DNA of 49,902 nucleotides from Singulisphaera sp. GTDB lineage: Bacteria; Planctomycetota; Planctomycetia; Isosphaerales; Isosphaeraceae. The first letter of the stretch is position 1, and the number at the start of each line of letters is the position of its first letter. The DNA lies in contig DAIDJG010000569.1 of NCBI GenBank assembly GCA_027451445.1, positions 1 through 49,902 of the forward strand, in the 5' to 3' direction. Shown piece by piece: positions 44,535-49,902 of the stretch. The notes under the pieces were generated by a model. That model saw only the letters and a program-made list of their open reading frames with translations, made no database searches and had not been told where the DNA came from. The translations under genes were made by a program, and so were the position numbers.

Positions 44535-45784
44535 GAGTTCCATCTCCGGAAAATGAGGGCGTTATTCGTCCCGCCGAAGCCGAATGAAGCGCTCATCACG
44601 ATGTCGACGGGCGCGGATCGTGCGGTGTTGGGAATATAGTCGAGGTCGAGTTCGGGGTCGGGGCAGTGGTTGATCGTGGGAGGAAGAATCTGGTCTCTTA
44701 AGACACGCACGCACACCGCAGCCTCGATGGCGGACGCCGCACCGAGGCTGTGGCCGAGAGCTCCCTTGATGGAGCTCAGCGGGAGGTCGCGTGCGCGATC
44801 GCCGAACACCTCTTTGATCGCCTGGGTCTCAACTCGATCATTGACAACGGTGCTGGTGCCGTGCGCGTTGTAATAACCCACGTCGCCGGGCCGGACGCTC
44901 GATCGTTCGAGGGCGGTGCGGAGGCATTGGACGATGCGCTCGCCGTTTGGCATGGCCATGTGGTAGCCATCGGAATTGATGGCCCAGCCAAGAAGCTCTG
45001 CCTGAATATGGAGATCATAGCGACGTGCCGCGGATTCCGTCGCAAGCACGATGGCTCCCGACCCTTCGGCCAGCACGAACCCCGCCCGGTCGATGCTAAA
45101 GGGGCGGCTGGCCTGGCCGGGGTCCGTTTCGGAGCGGTCCTCGGGCTTTCGACCGAGGAGCGCCTTCATCGTAGCAAACCCATTGACGATCGGGGGTGTA
45201 AAACTGCTCTCCCCGGCGCCGCAAAGCGCGATATCGGCCTCGCCGCTGCGCAGGAACATGGCGCCGAGGGCGACGGCGTGGCCTCCGGAGGCACAGGCGT
45301 TCGCCGGCGCGACGCTCGGACCATAAAGGCCGAGGTGCTGAGCGATCTGGCCGCCGGCCTGATTGACGATCAGGCCGGGAACCAGGTAGGGGCTGGCGGC
45401 GAGGCTCTTCCGACGCGACATCCGGGCTTGCTCGGCATCGAGAAGATCGACGCCGCCGAACGCGGAGCCGACAACCACAGCGACTCGGTTTCGATCGAAT
45501 TCCCGACCCTCGCATCCGGAATCAGCCCAGGCCTCGCGAGCTGAGGCCATGGCCAGATGAAGGTACCGAGCGCTCAGCTTGGCGATTGCGGAGTCCTCGG
45601 TCGGTGTTCCGGGACCGAATTCGGTAACCATGCCGGCGAGGTCGGTCAGGAAGGACTCAGCCGGGAGCGAGGCGTGCCGACGAATCCCTGAACGGCCGGC
45701 GATCAACCCGTCCCAGGTCGCGTCCATCCCGCGACCAAGGCACGTGACCGCCCCGTGACCTACCACCACGATCCGTTCGGACAT
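44531..45784 (-). CDS. Beta-ketoacyl-ACP synthase, paralog 2 (array-specific)
   Basis: A 417-residue protein, the first gene of the minus-strand array. The thiolase-fold triad is intact: Cys164 in [10 protein letters not shown], His308 in [11 protein letters not shown], and His345 in [11 protein letters not shown]. The start [16 protein letters not shown] and the final [12 protein letters not shown] match the family. It differs clearly from the paralog at 29444-30724 in the active-site neighbourhood (NACASGG versus TACAAGT), so the two have separate jobs. With the overlapping ACP and the LpxL-like gene it forms a minimal synthase-carrier-transferase set. The region upstream of 45784 is shared with the divergent FAH-family gene. 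Confidence 0.93.
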   Translation of the reverse strand: MSERIVVVGHGAVTCLGRGMDATWDGLIAGRSGIRRHASLPAESFLTDLAGMVTEFGPGTPTEDSAIAKLSARYLHLAMASAREAWADSGCEGREFDRNRVAVVVGSAFGGVDLLDAEQARMSRRKSLAASPYLVPGLIVNQAGGQIAQHLGLYGPSVAPANACASGGHAVALGAMFLRSGEADIALCGAGESSFTPPIVNGFATMKALLGRKPEDRSETDPGQASRPFSIDRAGFVLAEGSGAIVLATESAARRYDLHIQAELLGWAINSDGYHMAMPNGERIVQCLRTALERSSVRPGDVGYYNAHGTSTVVNDRVETQAIKEVFGDRARDLPLSSIKGALGHSLGAASAIEAAVCVRVLRDQILPPTINHCPDPELDLDYIPNTARSAPVDIVMSASFGFGGTNNALIFRRWNS

Positions 45785-45905
45785 CCCTGTCCTCCTCGTC
45801 GTGCCTCGGGAGCGAACCCCGATCGCCGACGCGCTCTTTTGTCTATCGGGTTGTGCGATCCGAACCCGTGAGATTTTTGGGTCTGGGCGAACTCTCCGTT
45901 CGTGC

Positions 45906-45911
45906 TATCAT
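45906..45911 (+). promoter_or_regulatory. Extended -10 element before the FAH-family gene
   Basis: TATCAT (45906-45911) is preceded directly by TGC, an extended -10. No good -35 is seen. It is about 65 bp before ATG 45975. Confidence 0.35.
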
Positions 45912-45974
45912 CTCGATTCGGACGAAAATGCCAACATCAACTCTCACGGCTCGGCTGCGAGGAATCATAACTCG

Positions 45975-46841
45975 ATGAGGATCGCCAAGTTTACCACGCG
46001 CGATGATGACGTTCCCCGCGTCGGATTGCTCGATGACGATCGACTCAGACCGCTCGGTGCCGGCCCGCAACGGCTGAGTGCACTCTTGCATGATGACGAC
46101 GTCGCAGGCCGGATCAATGAGCTTTTGAGCGCCGGCGGGTCGGTCGTTCCGCTCGATGCGGCACGGCTGCTCGCTCCGCTCGACGAGCAGGAGGTTTGGG
46201 GAGCCGGGGTTACCTACGAGCGCAGTAAGGTCGCCCGTCAGGAGGAATCGGAACAAGGCGGCTCGTTTTACGATCTGGTCTATCGCGCGGCCCGGCCCGA
46301 GTTGTTCTTCAAGGCGACGCCCAGTCGCGTTGTCGGACCGGGGCAGGCGATCCGGGTCCGTCAGGACACAGCCTGGTGCGTTCCCGAGCCCGAGCTCGCA
46401 CTCGTTCTCTCGCCGTCCTTGCGACTCGTTGGGTTCACTGTGGGGAACGACGTGAGTGCGAGGGACATCGAAGGGGAAAACCCGCTCTATCTTCCGCAGG
46501 CGAAGGTTTACGACGCGAGTTGTGCACTCGGGCCTTGGATTACGCTGGCGCCGGCAATGCCTGAGCGTTCGGCGATCGGCATCAAACTCGAGATCGATCG
46601 TGATGGAGTGACTACGTTCGCGGGGTCGACGAGCATTGCACGCATGGCGAGGCGATTTGACGAGCTGATCGACTGGCTCGGACGAGACAATCTCTTTCCA
46701 AACGGCGTCGTTCTGCTAACAGGCACCGGGATTGTGCCGCCAGACGAGTTTTCGTTGCGAGAAGGTGACGTCGTGCGTATCACGATTGATGGTATTGGGA
46801 CGCTGTCCAACCCGGTGATCCAGGGGGCGAAGCCCGCCTGA
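45975..46841 (+). CDS. Fumarylacetoacetate hydrolase (FAH) family protein
   Basis: A 288-residue protein from ATG 45975 ([11 protein letters not shown]). The frame is open further upstream, but that part lacks family sequence. FAH-fold motifs: [26 protein letters not shown], the metal-binding [37 protein letters not shown], and [20 protein letters not shown]. The [19 protein letters not shown] stretch resembles that of 2-keto-3-deoxy sugar-acid dehydratases/hydrolases. Likely reactions are C-C bond hydrolysis or dehydration of a 2-keto acid, with magnesium. No sugar-acid genes are adjacent. It is divergent from the lipid array. Confidence 0.9.
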   Translation: MRIAKFTTRDDDVPRVGLLDDDRLRPLGAGPQRLSALLHDDDVAGRINELLSAGGSVVPLDAARLLAPLDEQEVWGAGVTYERSKVARQEESEQGGSFYDLVYRAARPELFFKATPSRVVGPGQAIRVRQDTAWCVPEPELALVLSPSLRLVGFTVGNDVSARDIEGENPLYLPQAKVYDASCALGPWITLAPAMPERSAIGIKLEIDRDGVTTFAGSTSIARMARRFDELIDWLGRDNLFPNGVVLLTGTGIVPPDEFSLREGDVVRITIDGIGTLSNPVIQGAKPA

Positions 46842-47060
46842 GCTGCGATTGATTCCGCAGACTGAAACCGCCGCCGGTACGAAGCTTTCTTCTCGCTCTC
46901 AGCGGCGAGAATCCCGCACGACGCTCCTGCTCGAACATTCCGACTGGTCTAGATATCGAATTGGTGGGAGAGTGATGGCATTGGGACCGGCATTCGTGTA
47001 GACTAGGGATTTAGGGATCGTACCGACTCATCCGGTCTTCGCATCGTTGAGGGAATACCC

Positions 47061-47984
47061 ATGCGCCGTGGTCAGGGAAAATGTGGGTCGAGAGCGGCAT
47101 TCACGCTCATCGAATTGCTTGTCGTGATCGCGATCATCGGCGTACTGGTGGCCCTGATCATGCCTGCGGTGCAAGCCGCACGCGAGTCGGCCAACCGCGC
47201 CAAGTGCATCAATAACCTCAAGCAACTGGGACTGGCCGCGCAGGAATACCACGATGGATTCAACCAGTTTCCATCGGGCTGGGTCTGTGACTCGGTCAAC
47301 GACGCGAATTGCCAGATGAACTCGCCGGTGCCCTATATGTGGGCTGGACAAAGCGGCTTGTTCGTCAAACTTGAACAAGTTAATTTGTTCAATGAAATTA
47401 ACTACATGCTCTACACCAACGCGCCCGATAATATGACCAGCATTCGGCGCACGATCGAGGGATTCGTCTGCCCCTCGAACCGTAAGGCCATGATGGTTCC
47501 CAACTTCTATAATAATCCCACAGGCAACCGGATGGGACCGCTCGACTATCGTGGAAACATGGCATCGGGAATCAACGCCAACCTCGTCGCCCAGAACATT
47601 CAGTACCCCGCGAACGTTTATGTGGATAATGGGGTTATGTATTGCAATTCAACAGTGTCGCTGGCCGATATTCAGGACGGGACATCGACGACGGTGTTGA
47701 TGGGTGAAAGCACAACGGGTGACTGGGCCGAATCCACGAGTTGCTGTGTGCGTACCGATCAGAATCGAACCCTGAACAAGCCCATCTGGGCTCCTCCGCC
47801 CTCGTCGCAGCCGCCGACCCTCGGAAACAACCTCTACTGGGCCAGCAAGCATCCGAATTTGGTGAACTTCTTGAAGTGTGACGGCAGCGTGTCGAGCATC
47901 ACCAACTCGGTCAACAGGATCACCCTCAATTCATTGATGAGCCGAAACGGTGGTGAGACGATTTCGGCCGACGCGATCAAGTAA
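47061..47984 (+). CDS. DUF1559 protein with prepilin-type N-terminus
   Basis: A 307-residue protein from ATG 47061. The N-terminus RAAFTLIELLVVIAIIGVLVAL is a type IV prepilin-like signal; cleavage would fall before Phe14, with Ala instead of the usual Gly at -1, and Glu18 at position 5. The family continues with MPAVQAARESANRAKCINNLKQLGLA and NQFPSGW, and ends with the H-X9-DG motif in KHPNLVNFLKCDGSVSSI. DUF1559 proteins are hugely expanded in planctomycetes and are thought to form pseudopilus- or surface-type structures. The gene is a single-gene unit with a strong terminator right after it. Confidence 0.95.
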   Translation: MRRGQGKCGSRAAFTLIELLVVIAIIGVLVALIMPAVQAARESANRAKCINNLKQLGLAAQEYHDGFNQFPSGWVCDSVNDANCQMNSPVPYMWAGQSGLFVKLEQVNLFNEINYMLYTNAPDNMTSIRRTIEGFVCPSNRKAMMVPNFYNNPTGNRMGPLDYRGNMASGINANLVAQNIQYPANVYVDNGVMYCNSTVSLADIQDGTSTTVLMGESTTGDWAESTSCCVRTDQNRTLNKPIWAPPPSSQPPTLGNNLYWASKHPNLVNFLKCDGSVSSITNSVNRITLNSLMSRNGGETISADAIK

Positions 47985-48008
47985 TCGCCGATACGCCGAC
48001 GATTTCCG

Positions 48009-48044
48009 CGGCGGGGTCGAAGCTTCGACCCCGCCGTTTTTTTT
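48009..48044 (+). terminator. Strong intrinsic terminator after the DUF1559 gene
   Basis: A perfect 28-bp palindrome (14 + 14, 48009-48036) is followed by eight T residues (48037-48044). In practice the loop is the central few bases around AAGCTT. Confidence 0.93.
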
Positions 48045-48214
48045 GCAAAAAGCCGAAACCGCGTTTGCAGACGTGGGCGCAATGGAACAAACGCCATCCC
48101 TCCAACCGTGGATCGCCGATCACATGACCCAGGTGTGATTTACCGCGCGAGCCAAAAAACAGCGGAGCCTTCGACCCTCCGTCGTTTTGGCTCTCCAAAC
48201 CTTCCGACGCGCAT

Positions 48215-48241
48215 AAAAAACCCCCGTCAAACTGGCGGGGG
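48215..48241 (-). terminator. Intrinsic terminator of the ferredoxin gene
   Basis: Read on the minus strand, a 6-bp G/C stem (48236-48241 with 48221-48226) with a 9-nt loop is followed by six T residues. It lies 41 bp beyond the fdxA stop. Confidence 0.8.
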
Positions 48242-48282
48242 AAGATTGTGCCGATGCCCTCGGACTCCGGGTGTGACGAGCG

Positions 48283-48582
48283 TCAGCGAGTGGCCTTGTT
48301 GCACGACTCGCCTTCGAGCGCGTCTTTCTTCTCGTTGATCACGGGGCACTTGCTGCATTCTTCGGCGTTCAGTTCGGTGAACTCTTTCCAGTCGTCCGGC
48401 AGGTTATCCTGATGGAAGATGGCCTCGACCGGGCACTCGGGAACGCATGCCTCGCAGTCAATGCACTCCTCCGGATGAATGTAAAGCATCTGTGCCCCTT
48501 CATAGAAGCAATCGACGGGGCAGACGACGACGCAGTCCGTGTATTTGCAGTCGAAGCACGGCTCGGCGACAATGTGAGCCAT
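48283..48582 (-). CDS. fdxA: Seven-iron (3Fe-4S/4Fe-4S) ferredoxin
   Basis: A 99-residue protein from ATG 48582. The first cluster set [17 protein letters not shown] and the second [15 protein letters not shown] match Azotobacter-type 7Fe ferredoxins, including [17 protein letters not shown] between them. The C-terminal extension ([22 protein letters not shown]) is also family-like, with an added CSKC pair that such ferredoxins usually lack. It is a low-potential electron carrier in the cytoplasm. It is monocistronic, with its own terminator at 48215-48241. Confidence 0.94.
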   Translation of the reverse strand: MAHIVAEPCFDCKYTDCVVVCPVDCFYEGAQMLYIHPEECIDCEACVPECPVEAIFHQDNLPDDWKEFTELNAEECSKCPVINEKKDALEGESCNKATR

Positions 48583-48733
48583 TCAAAGCTCCTCCCAGGA
48601 CCAAATGGAGTCTCGGAACGATATGTCTGTCGGGTAACCTCGGGGCGCATCAATCCCCATTCCCAACTTCAAGGCCCATCTTAGGAAGCCCCGCGCGGTC
48701 GGTCAAGGCCCGGTCGGGGCTTCCGGCGCAACG

Positions 48734-49351
48734 TCACGACTTGGCTTTACGCTTCGCGGATTTGATCACCACCGGCTTCTCGGGAACGTTCTCGTGCTGT
48801 CCGCGCCGGGCCGTCGGCACGGCTGCGATCTTGTCCACGGTTTCCATCCCTTCGATCACCTTACCGAACACCGCATAGCCGGGCCGGAAGCCCGATCCAT
48901 CGAGTCGCGCGCCCGCGCTGCCGTTATCGACAAGGTTGATGAAGAACTGGGAGGTGGCTGAATCCGGGTCGCTGGTCCGTGCCATGGCGATCGTCCCGCG
49001 CTTGTTGCTCAGGCCGTTGCGCGATTCGTTCGTGATCGGGTCCGCTTGTCCCCCCTTCTCCTGCATATTCTCGGTGAACCCGCCGCCCTGGATCATGAAC
49101 TGGTTGATCACGCGGTGAAAGATCAGGCCGTTGTAGTAGCCTGAATCCACATACTTCAAAAAATTGTCGACGGTCTTCGGCGCCTTCTCGCGGTCCAGCT
49201 CCAGAGTAATCGGGCCCATCGACGTATCGAGGACAACCTGCGGATGCGCATCGTCGTCCGCGGCTCTCGCGTTGATCGTCGTGAACGAGCTCAGAACCGC
49301 CAGCGCGGCCAGGCCCAGGTACCGGAAGAATTTGGGTCGTCCTTGTCGCAT
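48734..49351 (-). CDS. Secreted cyclophilin-type peptidyl-prolyl isomerase
   Basis: A 205-residue protein from ATG 49351, with GAGGA about 10 bp upstream. Residues 1-30 are a signal peptide ([23 protein letters not shown]). The cyclophilin domain (~38-195) contains [27 protein letters not shown], the active-site [16 protein letters not shown] with Arg and Gln, and [11 protein letters not shown]. The usual tryptophan of the cyclosporin pocket is absent, as in many bacterial forms. It assists folding of exported proteins in the periplasm. The C-terminus is lysine-rich ([10 protein letters not shown]). Confidence 0.95.
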   Translation of the reverse strand: MRQGRPKFFRYLGLAALAVLSSFTTINARAADDDAHPQVVLDTSMGPITLELDREKAPKTVDNFLKYVDSGYYNGLIFHRVINQFMIQGGGFTENMQEKGGQADPITNESRNGLSNKRGTIAMARTSDPDSATSQFFINLVDNGSAGARLDGSGFRPGYAVFGKVIEGMETVDKIAAVPTARRGQHENVPEKPVVIKSAKRKAKS

Positions 49352-49527
49352 GTCGGAGAGATCCTCACAAGTAAATCATCGGAAATGCCCGCACTGACAC
49401 GAGCGAGCTCGACCCCGGAATCTAGCACAACGCGATGGACACTGTCGAGAAGCTGGCCAACGCCAGCCGGCCGGCCGTGCGGATCGAAACGCCGGGAACG
49501 TCAACCGCGGCCGACGCAAAAACAGAG

Positions 49528-49568
49528 ACCGGCGGCCAATGGAAGGGTTTCCATCGACCGCCGGTTTT
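49528..49568. terminator. Bidirectional hairpin terminator
   Basis: An outer 8-bp stem (49528-49535 with 49558-49565) and an inner 6-bp stem (ATGGAA with TTCCAT) form a long hairpin. It is followed by T residues on the plus strand and by a T-rich stretch on the minus strand. It most likely ends the minus-strand TPR gene. Confidence 0.7.
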
Positions 49569-49595
49569 CCGTTCGATGCCGAAGCTCTCGGTCGC

Positions 49596-49902
49596 TCAGC
49601 GAGTCTCGTCCGCACCCAGCTTCTTACCGATTTTGTCGAGTTCGGCCACCATCTCGGGGTTAAGTTGGCTGCGACCCGCCTTCGCCCGCTCGAAATAGGG
49701 GCGTGCTTTGGTGGACTGCCTTTGGTCCGAGGACATCAAACGGGCCATGTGCAGATTGAGCACGGGGTGATCGGGCGACTTGCGCAGTCCCTTCGAGTAC
49801 GCGTCCTCCGCATCACGAACCTGCCGGCGCCCTTCCTGGATCGCGCCCAGGGTGTCAAACACCTCGGGAGGGAGAACGCCCGCGTCGACCCGTCCGATGA
49901 GC
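49596..49902 (-). CDS. TPR-repeat protein, C-terminal part (cut by right edge)
   Basis: The frame is open to the window's right edge, so this is the last ~100 residues of a longer gene. The visible sequence has tetratricopeptide-type helices: VFDTLGAIQEGRRQVRDAEDAYSKGLRKSPDHP with the conserved Gly/Ala/Pro spacing, then LNLHMARLMSSDQRQSTKARPYFERAKAG. TPR proteins form scaffolds for protein contacts. Function cannot be told without the rest. A hairpin terminator lies 28 bp after the stop. Confidence 0.82.
   Translation of the reverse strand, partial: LIGRVDAGVLPPEVFDTLGAIQEGRRQVRDAEDAYSKGLRKSPDHPVLNLHMARLMSSDQRQSTKARPYFERAKAGRSQLNPEMVAELDKIGKKLGADETR

Overview
The window is a GC-rich, gene-dense chromosomal segment that most likely comes from a planctomycete, probably close to the Isosphaeraceae. 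This rests on lineage-typical families: a twin-arginine DUF1501 protein, a DUF1559 protein with a prepilin-type N-terminus, a serine/threonine kinase with a C-terminal membrane anchor, PilZ/FHA proteins, and an envelope-lipid gene set with paired LptF/LptG-type permeases. I see no rRNA, tRNA, CRISPR array, transposase, integrase or phage gene. The content reads as ordinary chromosome rather than a mobile island.

Layout, left to right. Positions 1-3.8 kb hold the end of a ThDP-dependent enzyme, a long gene-poor stretch, a small coiled-coil protein and a large alpha/beta hydrolase. Positions 4.0-9.2 kb hold two methylcitrate-cycle-type genes (MmgE/PrpD family and prpB) flanking an AlgI-like MBOAT acyltransferase and an SGNH/AlgJ-like partner. 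A 0.9 kb gene-poor gap follows, then rny-ymdB (10.1-12.6 kb). A phosphotransferase and a PlsC-type acyltransferase lie opposite. Positions 14.6-19.3 kb carry a promoter-lipoprotein-terminator unit, an HNH endonuclease, leuB, a membrane-anchored kinase behind a near-consensus promoter, and a small zinc-ribbon protein. Positions 19.3-25.3 kb hold, on the minus strand, a YfhO-like membrane protein, DUF1501, an RlmI-type methyltransferase and a response regulator overlapping it by 4 bp. Positions 25.6-30.7 kb hold a sigma factor, a probable lipoprotein, an aspartate-type aminotransferase and a ketoacyl-ACP synthase.

Positions 31.0-37.8 kb hold the most unusual gene, an M1-type zinc peptidase apparently fused to an Omp85-like outer-membrane barrel. 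It is followed by an FHA-FHA-PilZ protein, a stand-alone PilZ protein and an APC permease. Positions 37.9-45.8 kb form a seven-gene minus-strand array: ketoacyl-ACP synthase, ACP, lysophospholipid-type acyltransferase, membrane-anchored Cx5R phosphatase, PLP aminotransferase and two LptF/LptG permeases. I infer a dedicated pathway that makes a fatty acyl chain on its own carrier protein, transfers it to an envelope lipid, and sits beside export permeases. The right end carries an FAH-family hydrolase, DUF1559, fdxA, a secreted cyclophilin and a cut TPR protein.

All assignments come from reading translated sequence and motifs by eye. No database search or structure prediction was run.
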